This document shows positions 1-7,900 of a stretch of DNA of 16,565 nucleotides, piece by piece. Position 1 is the first letter of the stretch, and every line of letters begins with the position of its first letter. The DNA is from RUG11272 sp045226335. Its GTDB lineage: Bacteria > Bacillota > Clostridia > Christensenellales > Aristaeellaceae. The notes beneath the pieces are model-generated. The model was not told the origin of the DNA, made no database searches, and saw nothing but the letters and a program-made list of their open reading frames with translations. The stretch is taken from the NCBI GenBank assembly GCA_045226335.1, contig JBGVCH010000122.1:1-16565 (forward strand), in the 5' to 3' direction. A program made the translations under genes and the position numbers.

Positions 1-1
1 C

Positions 2-709
2 TGCATGACAAACCAGATGTACCATCGCAAAAACTATATGGTCGAGCCGGAGGAGCGCGGCCAGCCGTCCACCAACACAAAGATTGACGCGCTGGGGCTT
101 TCCGAGGGGCAGATTTTCTCGCTGCATTATGACTTTGGCGACGACTGGATGTTCGCGATCCGGGTGGAGCAGATCACCGACACCCCCAGGACGAAGCCTG
201 TTGTGACCGGGTTCGCCGGTTACGTGGAGCAGTATCCGAATTATGATGAGGAAGACGAGGAAGACGAGTGGGATGATCATGACGATAACGAGGATCTTTT
301 CCCTCTGCGTCAGGCGAATCAGGAATACCTGAAGCTGTTTGAATCGGATCTGCGAGCGGCTGCACTCAGCGAGAATACCATCGAACGCCATGTGGACAAC
401 GCGTCCTACTACATAGACAATTTTGTTCCACGTTATTCCGAAGGCTGGACCATGGTGGATGGAGTGTCCCCCACAAACCTTAGAGCGTTCTTCGGAGATT
501 ACTACATCAACGAATGCCTGTGGAGCACACCCAACAATCTGAAAACAACCGCCGCAAGCATCAAGAAGTTCTACCGCTGCATGATGGAGCACGGCTACAT
601 TGAAGCCTCTGCCTATCAGGCTTTGTGCGATCTGTTCAAGCGCTCCGTGGCCGAATGGCAGCAGGCCTGCCGGGATGCGGAGGATGAGGATCCGGGGTTT
701 TGGTGGTGA
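2..709 (+). CDS. pRiA4b ORF-3-like protein fused to a core-binding-like domain, 5' partial
   Basis: The reading frame is open to the left window edge, with the first ATG at 5. The N-terminal region typical of the plasmid pRiA4b ORF-3 / IS1096 TnpR-like passenger family is missing, so the gene probably begins outside the window. The first visible 60 residues carry that family's hallmark, a hydrophobic strand followed by YDFGDDW (residues 42-48 counted from the ATG at 5). A very acidic stretch follows (about residues 80-97, mostly D and E). The last 130 residues look like the helical SAM-like core-binding domain of tyrosine recombinases: helix, 'SENTIERHVDNASYYI', then a helix ending 'AASIKKFYRCMMEHGYI'. 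No catalytic R-H-R-Y domain follows, so it is unlikely to be a recombinase. Function is unknown. The family label is from motif recognition; the second domain is inference. Confidence 0.72.
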   Translation, partial: CMTNQMYHRKNYMVEPEERGQPSTNTKIDALGLSEGQIFSLHYDFGDDWMFAIRVEQITDTPRTKPVVTGFAGYVEQYPNYDEEDEEDEWDDHDDNEDLFPLRQANQEYLKLFESDLRAAALSENTIERHVDNASYYIDNFVPRYSEGWTMVDGVSPTNLRAFFGDYYINECLWSTPNNLKTTAASIKKFYRCMMEHGYIEASAYQALCDLFKRSVAEWQQACRDAEDEDPGFWW

Positions 710-813
710 TGGAGGATCAATACGGATTTGTGGGATATGACAGCGAGGATCATATTCCTCTACGAGGTATGCGCTGTCCGCGTGGGATCATGACCGGATT
801 CATCGGGCGATAA
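709..813 (+). CDS. Possible small ORF of 34 residues overlapping the upstream stop
   Basis: An ATG at 709 overlaps the TGA of the preceding gene (TGATG arrangement) and opens a 34-codon frame ending in TAA at 811-813. The peptide contains 'MEDQYGFVGYDSEDHIPLRG' and ends in a basic stretch with a single Cys. The overlap would allow translational coupling, but no clear Shine-Dalgarno sequence lies just upstream (only a GGTGGTG run). It resembles nothing I know. It could be a real coupled small protein, a decayed 3' end, or chance. Confidence 0.25.
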   Translation: MEDQYGFVGYDSEDHIPLRGMRCPRGIMTGFIGR

Positions 814-835
814 CGATTCAGGTTCAAATCTCCCC

Positions 836-864
836 TTGACAGATCACTCAGTCCGTGCTATATT
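836..864 (+). promoter_or_regulatory. Consensus promoter of the regulator-peroxidase-CDF operon
   Basis: A perfect -35 TTGACA (836-841) is followed by a 17-bp spacer and a -10 TATATT (859-864). Transcription should start near 871, about 48 nt before the chosen start of the first gene. Confidence 0.88.
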
Positions 865-880
865 GATTGTGCGCAATCAA
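863..880 (+). promoter_or_regulatory. Palindromic operator overlapping the -10, probable autoregulatory MarR/OhrR site
   Basis: TTGATTGTGCGCAATCAA is an 18-bp near-perfect palindrome: 7-bp perfect arms and one mismatched pair near the centre. It overlaps the last two bases of the -10 and covers the expected start site. A second partial copy of the GCGCAA core lies 13 bp downstream (884-889, first copy 871-876). Size, symmetry and position are those of MarR-family operators, and a MarR-family gene follows at once, so autorepression is the simplest reading. Confidence 0.72.
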
Positions 881-918
881 ATAGCGCAAAATCAATCAGG
901 CCGGAGGTGACGAGGCCA

Positions 919-1374
919 TTGGCGGACGATGACGCGCTGAAGCTGCGGAACCAGGTGTGTTTCCCGCTGTACGCCTGCTCCAAGGAACTGGTGCGGCAGT
1001 ACGGGCCGTACCTGAAGGAGCTGAACCTGACCTACACCCAGTACATCGTGATGATGGTGCTGTGGGAGCGGAGGACGGTTTCCTCCAGAGACCTGGCCGA
1101 ATGCCTCCACCTGGACTACGGCACCCTGACGCCGGTGCTGAAACGGCTGGATCAGGCGGGATACCTGACCCGGAAGCGGGCGGCGGAGGACGAGCGGCTG
1201 CTGACGATCTCCCTGACAGACGCGGGGCTGGCGCTCAAAGCGAAAGCGGTCTCCATCCCCCCGGCCATCGCGGCCTGCATGGGCCTGTCGGCGGAGGAGT
1301 TCAGGACGCTGTACGCGCTGACCTACAAGGCGCTGCGGCACATGGAATCGAACGAAGAGAAGGAAGGAGCATGA
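919..1374 (+). CDS. OhrR-like MarR-family redox-sensing repressor
   Basis: A 151-residue winged-helix repressor. I chose the TTG at 919 because the strong site GGAGGTGA (903-910) lies 8 nt upstream; an in-frame GTG at 907 lies inside that site and cannot use it. The N-terminus 'LRNQVCFPLYACSKEL' matches the OhrR subfamily, whose reactive cysteine sits about 15 residues in: here Cys14, with a second Cys20. 'LTYTQYIVMMVLWE' is the conserved following helix, and the winged helix spans about residues 55-100 ('TPVLKRLDQAGYL', then 'DERLLTISLT'). OhrR proteins release DNA when this Cys is oxidised by organic hydroperoxides. Its stop overlaps the next ATG region, and the next gene encodes a peroxidase, which supports peroxide sensing. 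Ligand specificity is inferred. Confidence 0.88.
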   Translation: MADDDALKLRNQVCFPLYACSKELVRQYGPYLKELNLTYTQYIVMMVLWERRTVSSRDLAECLHLDYGTLTPVLKRLDQAGYLTRKRAAEDERLLTISLTDAGLALKAKAVSIPPAIAACMGLSAEEFRTLYALTYKALRHMESNEEKEGA

Positions 1375-1376
1375 CC

Positions 1377-1928
1377 ATGGCAACGGTTTATGATTTCACG
1401 GTAAAGGACCGGAAAGGGAACGAGGTCCGTCTGAGCGAGTATGCCGGGAAGGTGCTGCTCATCGTCAACACGGCGACGGGCTGCGGGTTTACGCCCCACT
1501 ACGATCCGCTGGAGGCGATGTACAGGGAATTCAGGGAGCGGGGCTTCGAGATCCTGGACTTCCCCTGCAACCAGTTCGCCAACCAGGCGCCGGGGGACGC
1601 GGAGGAGATCCACAGCTTCTGCACCATGAAGTTCGGCACGGAATTCCCGCAGTTCGCCAAGATCGACGTCAACGGGGAGAACGCCGATCCGCTGTTCGTG
1701 TATCTGGCCGAAGAGAAACCCTTCAACGGCTTCGGCAAGGGCCTCAAAAACGCCGCCCTGGGCAAGTTCGCCGCCATGAACAACAAGAAATACGGCGACA
1801 AGACCAACATCGGCTGGAACTTCACCAAGTTCCTGATCGACCGCGAAGGCCGCGTCGTCGCCCGGTTCGAGCCCACAACCGATATGCAGGAAGTCAAGGC
1901 CGCGGTGGCCGCGGAATTGGAGAGATGA
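1377..1928 (+). CDS. Glutathione peroxidase-family thiol peroxidase (Cys type)
   Basis: A 183-residue cytoplasmic peroxidase reducing H2O2 or organic hydroperoxides. The start ATG at 1377 is preferred over 1371 because AAGGAG (1364-1369) then has a 7-nt spacing; both lie at the upstream stop. Family motifs are intact: peroxidatic Cys36 in 'NTATGCGFTP', Gln70 within 'FPCNQFANQAPG', and Trp-Asn in 'WNFTKFLID', which together form the catalytic tetrad. A further cysteine, Cys82 in 'SFCTMKFGTEFPQF', sits where thioredoxin-dependent (plant and bacterial type) members carry the resolving cysteine. Thioredoxin rather than glutathione is therefore the likely reductant. Co-transcription behind an OhrR-like regulator fits induction by peroxides. 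Confidence 0.92.
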   Translation: MATVYDFTVKDRKGNEVRLSEYAGKVLLIVNTATGCGFTPHYDPLEAMYREFRERGFEILDFPCNQFANQAPGDAEEIHSFCTMKFGTEFPQFAKIDVNGENADPLFVYLAEEKPFNGFGKGLKNAALGKFAAMNNKKYGDKTNIGWNFTKFLIDREGRVVARFEPTTDMQEVKAAVAAELER

Positions 1929-1931
1929 GCC

Positions 1932-3068
1932 ATGAGTGAGCAGATCAGCCGTGACCGGACCATCATCCGGACCAGCATCATCGGGATCCTGGCCAATGTG
2001 TTTCTGGCGGCCTTCAAGGCGATCGTCGGGCTGACGGCCAACTCCATCGCCATCGTGATGGACGCGGTGAACAACCTGTCGGACGCGGCCAGCTCGGTCA
2101 TCACCATCGTCGGAACGAAGCTGGCCGGCAGAGAGCCGGACAAAAAGCACCCCTTCGGCTACGGCCGGGTCGAATACCTCAGCGCCATGCTCATCTCCAT
2201 GCTGGTGCTCTACGCCGGCGTCACCGCCCTGGTGGAGTCCGTGAAGAAGATCATTCACCCGGACGTACCGGACTACTCCGCGGCGGCGCTGATCATCGTG
2301 GCGGTAGCGGTGCTGGTCAAGATCCTCCTGGGCCGGTTTGTGCACGGCGTCGGGAAAAAGGTGAACTCCGATTCCCTGATCAATTCCGGCAAGGACGCCC
2401 TGCTGGACGCCGTGATCTCCGCCTCGACCCTGGCGGCCGCCGCGATCTTCCTGCTTTTCCACGTCTCCCTGGAGGCCTGGCTGGGCGCGGTGATTGCCCT
2501 GCTGATCATCAAATCCGGCCTGGAGATGCTCAGCGAAACGCTGTCCAGGATCCTGGGCGAACGGGCGGACGCGGAACTGGCCCGGGAGATCAAGGCCACC
2601 GTCACCGGGCATCCGGAGATCAGCGGCGCCTATGACCTGGTCCTCCACAACTACGGCCCGGACGCCTATCAGGGCTCCGTCCACATCGAGGTCCCGGACA
2701 CCCTGTCCGCGGACGACCTGGACAAACTGATCCGGAAGGTCTCCGTCGAGGTTTATCAGAAGCATCATGTGATCCTGACCGCCATCGGCGTCTACTCCTG
2801 CAACACGAAGGATCCCGAGGCGGCGGAGGCAAGAGTAAACGTGGCCCAGCTCGTCACCGGGAACCCGGACGTCCTGCAAATGCACGGCTTCTACCTGGAC
2901 AAGGCGGAGAAGACGCTGCGGTTCGACATCGTGGTGAGCTTCGACGCGAAGGATCGGAAGCAGGTCTATCGGGACGTCTGCGAAACCGTCCAGAAGGTGT
3001 ACCCCGACTACACGCTGCAGGTGACGATGGACACGGATTTCAGCGAGGAGCCCGCAGACCCGGTCTGA
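1932..3068 (+). CDS. Cation diffusion facilitator metal exporter, long C-terminal type
   Basis: A 378-residue inner-membrane divalent-cation/proton antiporter of the CDF family (PF01545). It starts 3 bp after the peroxidase stop, with GGAGAG 7 nt upstream. Helices occupy about residues 10-205. The TM2 metal site reads 'MDAVNNLSD' (Asp44, Asn48, Asp51), preceded by the usual polar face, and 'HPFGYGRVEYL' (73-83) is the conserved TM2-TM3 loop. TM5 has Asp155-x3-Asp159 rather than the His-x3-Asp typical of zinc exporters, which points towards Mn or Fe. After the usual cytoplasmic dimerisation domain (about 210-290) there is a second, similar alpha-beta segment (about 300-375), making the protein roughly 80 residues longer than the common ~300. 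Placement with a peroxidase suggests metal control during oxidative stress. Confidence 0.9.
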   Translation: MSEQISRDRTIIRTSIIGILANVFLAAFKAIVGLTANSIAIVMDAVNNLSDAASSVITIVGTKLAGREPDKKHPFGYGRVEYLSAMLISMLVLYAGVTALVESVKKIIHPDVPDYSAAALIIVAVAVLVKILLGRFVHGVGKKVNSDSLINSGKDALLDAVISASTLAAAAIFLLFHVSLEAWLGAVIALLIIKSGLEMLSETLSRILGERADAELAREIKATVTGHPEISGAYDLVLHNYGPDAYQGSVHIEVPDTLSADDLDKLIRKVSVEVYQKHHVILTAIGVYSCNTKDPEAAEARVNVAQLVTGNPDVLQMHGFYLDKAEKTLRFDIVVSFDAKDRKQVYRDVCETVQKVYPDYTLQVTMDTDFSEEPADPV

Positions 3069-3080
3069 GGACAAACAAAA

Positions 3081-3116
3081 CGGCAGCACGGCGCAATGTA
3101 CCGTGCTGTCGTTTTA
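3081..3116. terminator. Bidirectional intrinsic terminator between the CDF gene and glgA
   Basis: CGGCAGCACGG (3081-3091) pairs with CCGTGCTGTCG (3101-3111) over 11 bp, with one G-T pair and a 9-nt loop. TTTTAT follows on the plus strand, and on the minus strand the hairpin is followed by TTTTGTTTG (complement of 3072-3080). It lies between two convergent genes and can stop transcripts from both. Confidence 0.88.
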
Positions 3117-3188
3117 TGTGCGGCGGCGAAAACCGGTTCTATCACGCGAAACACGCCGTGCGCATCGTTCACAGGCCGGAACAGCCGC

Positions 3189-4670
3189 TTACCCCTTCAG
3201 CTCCCCGTAGAGCTTCATGTACAGGTCGGCGGAATGCTCCCAGGAGACGTCCTTCTCCATATCCCGGGTCACGATGGCGTCCCAGCGGCCGCGGTCCCCG
3301 AAGTACACCCGTTCCGCCCGCCGGACGGCGTCCAGCAGCAGGTCCGCACGATACTGGTCGAAGGTGAAGCCGTTGCCCTCGCCGGTGTACTCGTTGTAGG
3401 GCTCCACCGTGTCCTTGAGGCCGCCGGTCTCCCGCACGATCGGCACGGTGCCATAGCGCATGGCGATCAGCTGGGTCAGGCCGCAGGGCTCAAAAAGGCT
3501 GGGCACCAGCAGGGCGTCGGACCCGGCGTAGATCTGGTGGGCCAGGCTTTCGTCGTACTTGATGTAGGCGCAGACCTTGCCCCGGTAAGCGTTCTCGTAG
3601 TACCGGAAGGCGTCCTCGTAGCGGGGATCGCCGGTGCCCAGGATCACCACCTGGACGTCTTCGTCCACGATCTGGGTGAAGACGGCGTTGATCAGGTCGA
3701 GGCCCTTCTGATCCGTCAGGCGGGAGATCAGGCCCAGCACGAATTTCCCGTCGTCCACCGTGAGCCCCAGCCGGGCCTGCAGGGCTTTCTTGTTCTCGCG
3801 CTTGGCGTCCAGCACATTCTCCTCGCCGTAGGTGGCGGGCAGCAGCTTGTCCGTCCTGCTGTTCCAGATGTCGATGTCGATGCCGTTCACGATGCCCGTC
3901 AGCTTGGCCCGGTGATACCAGAGATGGCCGTTGAGGCCTTCTCCGTAGAAGTCCGTCTGGATCTCCCCGGCATAAGTGCCGCTGACCGTCGTGATCCGGT
4001 CCGCGTAGGCGAGGCCGCCCTTGAACATGTTGGCCTCCCGGTCGTTGACCTTGAACACGGCGTAGTCGAACAGGAAGTCCGGCAGCCCGGTCCAGTATTT
4101 CAGGTGTTCGATGCTGCAGATGCCCTGGAACCGCAGGTTGTGGATGGTGAGGACGCTCCGGGCGGCGCCGACGGGGGTCCCGTCGAACTGCGTGCGCAGA
4201 TACACGGGAACCGGAGCCGCCTGCCAGTCGTGGCAGTGGATCACATCCGGGATCCAGTTGAGATAATTGAGGGCCGCCAGGGACGCCTTCGAGAAATAGC
4301 AGTACTTGGGGATGTCCTCCCACAGGCCGGTGTAGGGATTCCCCCAGTCGAAGAAATCCCGGTTGTCGATGAAGTCATAGGTCACCCCGTCCAGCTCCGC
4401 CTCCATGATGCCCACATAGAAGGTCCGTCCGTCCCGGGTCAGGTCCATCATGAAGGAACCGATGTAGGTCATCCGATCCCGGAATTTCTCCGGAATGCAC
4501 CGGTAGCAGGGCATGATCACGCGCACCTCGCAGCCCTGCCGCAGCAGCGCCCGGGGAAGGGCGTACATCACGTCTCCGAGACCGCCCGTCTTGACGAAAG
4601 GATAGCACTCCGAGCCGATGAAAGCGACTTTCATGCCCGCCGCGCCGACAAACGCCTGTTCATTCGACAT
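3189..4670 (-). CDS. glgA: Glycogen synthase (ADP-glucose type, GT5)
   Basis: A 493-residue cytoplasmic glucosyltransferase adding glucose from ADP-glucose to the non-reducing end of alpha-1,4-glucan. The start ATG at 4670 has GAGAAGGAG 8 nt upstream; the frame is open further upstream without support. GT5 hallmarks in order: 'KTGGLGDV' at residues 27-34 (nucleotide-sugar binding Lys), 'IHCHDWQAAPVPVYL', 'TIHNLRFQGI', 'NGIDIDIWN', 'GLISRLTDQKGLDLI', and 'SLFEPCGLTQLIAMRYG' then 'RETGGLKDTV' (the retaining GT-B E-x7-E region). Length is normal for the family. No glgB, glgC, glgD or glgP lies in the window, and the gene has its own promoter and terminator, so it is a single-gene unit here. Confidence 0.96.
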   Translation of the reverse strand: MSNEQAFVGAAGMKVAFIGSECYPFVKTGGLGDVMYALPRALLRQGCEVRVIMPCYRCIPEKFRDRMTYIGSFMMDLTRDGRTFYVGIMEAELDGVTYDFIDNRDFFDWGNPYTGLWEDIPKYCYFSKASLAALNYLNWIPDVIHCHDWQAAPVPVYLRTQFDGTPVGAARSVLTIHNLRFQGICSIEHLKYWTGLPDFLFDYAVFKVNDREANMFKGGLAYADRITTVSGTYAGEIQTDFYGEGLNGHLWYHRAKLTGIVNGIDIDIWNSRTDKLLPATYGEENVLDAKRENKKALQARLGLTVDDGKFVLGLISRLTDQKGLDLINAVFTQIVDEDVQVVILGTGDPRYEDAFRYYENAYRGKVCAYIKYDESLAHQIYAGSDALLVPSLFEPCGLTQLIAMRYGTVPIVRETGGLKDTVEPYNEYTGEGNGFTFDQYRADLLLDAVRRAERVYFGDRGRWDAIVTRDMEKDVSWEHSADLYMKLYGELKG

Positions 4671-4730
4671 ATCCGACACTCCTTCTCTTGTCTCCGATTG
4701 TCTGTCCGTTGACCGGATCCCGATATGTAC

Positions 4731-4759
4731 ACTATACCCGATCCGGCGAAAATCTTCAA
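4731..4759 (-). promoter_or_regulatory. Promoter of glgA
   Basis: On the minus strand TTGAAG (complement of 4754-4759) is followed by a 17-bp spacer and TATAGT (complement of 4731-4736). The expected start is near 4724, giving a 5' leader of about 55 nt to the glgA ATG. Confidence 0.8.
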
Positions 4760-4834
4760 CAAGAATTTGCGTTTCCTGGAAGGCTTTGTTCGCGGACCGG
4801 CCCCGGCGTCTCTCCCCCACCTTCGTTCCTTCAG

Positions 4835-4887
4835 CGACAAACAGCGTCTCCCTCCGCCTGTTCAGCGGCCGGAAACGCCGTTTGTCG
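4835..4887 (-). terminator. Long stem-loop after nifJ, possible 3' end structure
   Basis: Positions 4835-4851 and 4871-4887 pair over 17 bp with a 19-nt loop. Read as minus-strand RNA, all 17 pairs form, including two G-U wobbles; on the plus strand the same two positions are A-C mismatches. The structure is therefore better as an RNA of the nifJ transcript, whose stop lies 19 nt upstream. No U-tract follows on the minus strand, so it may be a transcript-stabilising or weak termination element. On the plus strand a T-rich run (4891-4899) follows, but I see no gene there that would use it. The 4671-4906 interval otherwise holds only the glgA promoter. Confidence 0.55.
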
Positions 4888-4906
4888 TCGGTTCTTTTTC
4901 AGCTCG

Positions 4907-7900
4907 TCAGGTGAGTCCCTTCAGTTTTTCGTAGCGCTCCTGTGCCAGTTTCGCGCCTTCAGCGAAGAGGGTCTTCGCGTTCTCCGGGAAGGTGCGGCGC
5001 AGGGCGGCAAAGCGGACCTCGCCGTCCAGGAAGTCCTCGTAGGGCATGGTGGGCGCCTTGCAGTCCAGATGGAAGGGGTGCTCCTCCGCGGGATTGTAGC
5101 GGTACAGGGACCAGTACCCGGCCTCCACCGCGCGCTTCATCTCGTCCTGTACCTTGTCCATGCCGCACTTGAGGCCGTGGGCGGAGCAGGGGGCGTAGGC
5201 GATGATGACGCTGGGGCCGCGGAAGGCCTGGGCCTCCTTCAGGGCCTTCACCAGCTGGGCGTTGTCGGCCCCCATGGCCACCTGGGCCACGTACACATTG
5301 CCGTAGGTCATCAACATGCCGCCCAGGTCCTTCTTGGGCCGCTTCTTGCCCGCCGAGGCGAACTGCGCCACGGCGCCGATCTGGGTGGCCTTGGAGGACT
5401 GGCCGCCGGTGTTGGAATACACCTCGGTGTCCACGATGAGGACGTTCACGTCCTCGCCGCTGGCCAGCACGTGGTCCAGGCCGCCGAAGCCGATGTCATA
5501 GGCCCAGCCGTCGCCGCCGTACATCCAGAAGGTCTTCTTGCTGAGCTGGTCCTTTCTGCGGAGGATTTCTTCCGCCTGCTCATCCCCGCAAGCCTCCAGG
5601 GCCTCGATCAGCGCGTCCGTCACGGCCTGGGAGCCCTCGAAGTCGTCATAGCCCGTCAGCCACGCGTCCATGGCGGCGCAGGCGGCCGGATCGGCGCAGG
5701 CCTCGCGGTACGCCTCGATTTTCATCTTCAGCGCCTCCCGCTGCTGGCGCACGGAGAGCACCATGCCGAGGCTGAACTCGGCGTTGTTCTCGAACAGGGA
5801 GTTGGACCAGGCCGGGCCCTGACCCCGCCGGTTCACGGTGTAGGGGATGCCGGGCATGGCCGCGCCCCAGGCCTGGGAGCAGCCCGTGGCGTTGGCCCAG
5901 TAGATCCGGTCGCCGTAGAGCTGGGTCAGCAGCTTGGCGTAGGGAGTCTCGCCGCAGCCCGCGCAGGCCGCCGAGAACTCCACCAGCGGGCGGCGGAACT
6001 GGCTGCCCTTGACGGTGTAGGGATCGAAGACGTCCCCCTTGTCCGGCAGCGACAGGGTGTAGGCCCAGGCCGCCGACGTGTCGGGGATTTCCGCCACGGG
6101 GGTCATGGTCAGGGCCTTCTCCTTCGCCGGACAGCAGGCGGCGCAGCTTCCGCAGCCGGTGCAGTCCGGGGCGCTGACCTGAAGGGTGTAGCGCAATCCC
6201 GCGGCCTGTTTGCCGTTGGCCGACGCCGTCTGCGTGCCCTCCGGCGCGGCGGCGGCCTCCGCCTCCGTCAGAAGGTAGGGCCGGATCACCGCGTGGGGGC
6301 AGACAAAGGCGCACTTGTTGCACTGCAGGCATTTGGTGCTGTCCCACACCGGGACCCGCACCGCGATGCCGCGCTTCTCATAGGCCGTCATGCCCATGTC
6401 CATGACGCCGTCCTTGTAGTCCCGGAAGGCGCTGACGGGCAGGTCGTCGCCCTTCTGGGCGTTGATGGGCTCCAGCAGGTCCGTCACCACCCGGGGCACG
6501 TCCCGCCGGGGCTTCGGCTCGTCCTGCGCTTCCGCCCATTCGGCGGGCACCTTCACCCAGTGCAGGTGTTCTCCGCCGGCGTCGATGGCGGCCAGGTTCC
6601 GGCGCACCACCTCGTCGCCCTTGGCGAAGTAGGTCTTCTCCGCCGCCGCCTTCATGTAGGCCACCGCGTCGTCGGTGGGGATCACCGGCATCAGGTGGAA
6701 GAAGGCCGACTGCAGCACCATGTTGAAGTGGCTGCCCAGGCCCAGGGATTCCGCCACCTTCACCGCGTCAATGGTGCAGAGCCGCAGGCCCTTCCGGGCG
6801 ATCTCCCGCTTCGCGTGGGCGGGCAGGTGCCGGTCCAGCGCCTCGTCGTCCCAGGGGCAGTTGATCAGCAGGATCCCGCCGGGCTTCACTTCCTCGGCGA
6901 TGTCGTACTGCGCCATGTAGCTGGGGTGATGACAGGCCACGAACTCCGCCTGCTTCACGTAGTAGGAGGAGCGGATGGGCCGGCTGCCGAAGCGCAGGTG
7001 CGACTTCGTAATGCCGTAGGACTTCTTGGCGTCGTACTCGAAGTACGCCTGGGCGAACTGGTCCGTGTGGCTGTTGATGATCTCCACGGTGTTCTTGTTG
7101 GCGCCCACCGTGCCGTCGGAACCCAGGCCCCAGAACTTGCAGCTGACGGTCCCCGCGTCCGCCACGGCGAAGGCCGGGTCCTCGGGCAGGGACAGGTGGG
7201 TCACGTCGTCGTGAATGCCGACGGTGAAGCTGTTCAGAGGCTTTTCCCGCTTCAGGTTCTCAAAGACGGCGGCGATCTGGGCGGGGGTGGTGTCCTTCGA
7301 CGAGAGGCCGTAGCGGCCGCCCACCACCGTCAGGTCCGCGCGGCCGCACAGGGCGGTGCACACGTCCTGATACAGGGGTTCGCCGGCGCTGCCCATCTCC
7401 TTGGTGCGGTCCAGCACGGCGATCTTTTTCACGGTCTCCGGCAGGGCCGCCACGAATCTCGCGGTGTCGAAGGGCCGGAAGAGGTGCACCTGCAGGAAGC
7501 CCACCTTCTCCCCCGCGGCGTTCAGGGTGTCCACAACCTGCTCCGCGCAGCCGCTAACCGAGCCCATGGCCACGATCACCCGGTCCGCGTCCGGTGCGCC
7601 GTAATAGTTGAAGACGTGGTAATCCCGCCCGGTGACGGCGTTGATCTTCGCCATGTACCCTTCCACGATGTCCGGCAGGGCGGCGTAGTCCCCGTTGCTG
7701 GCCTCCCGGACCTGGAAGTAGATGTCCGGGTTCTGGACGGTGGCCCGGAGCATGGGGTGCTCCGGGTTCAGGGCGTGGTCGCGGAAGGCCTGAAGAGCGT
7801 CATAATCCAGCATGGCCTTCAGGTCGTCATAGGACAGCTGCTCCACCTTGGTGATCTCGTGGGAGGTGCGGAAGCCGTCGAAGAAGTGCAGGAAGGGCAC

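Noticed and set aside
907..918. GTG start at 907 for the OhrR-like regulator
   Set aside because: The codon lies inside the GGAGG ribosome binding site. TTG at 919 has a normal 8-nt spacing and gives the usual OhrR N-terminus.
3096..4712. Long plus-strand frame opposite glgA
   Set aside because: It starts inside the terminator hairpin and mirrors glgA codons; there is no supporting start signal.
4709..4899. Possible plus-strand small RNA: TTGACC...TATACC with the T-run after the hairpin as terminator
   Set aside because: The -10 is poor, the spacer is 18 bp, and the signals overlap the much better glgA promoter. The hairpin pairs better on the other strand. I could not support an RNA gene.
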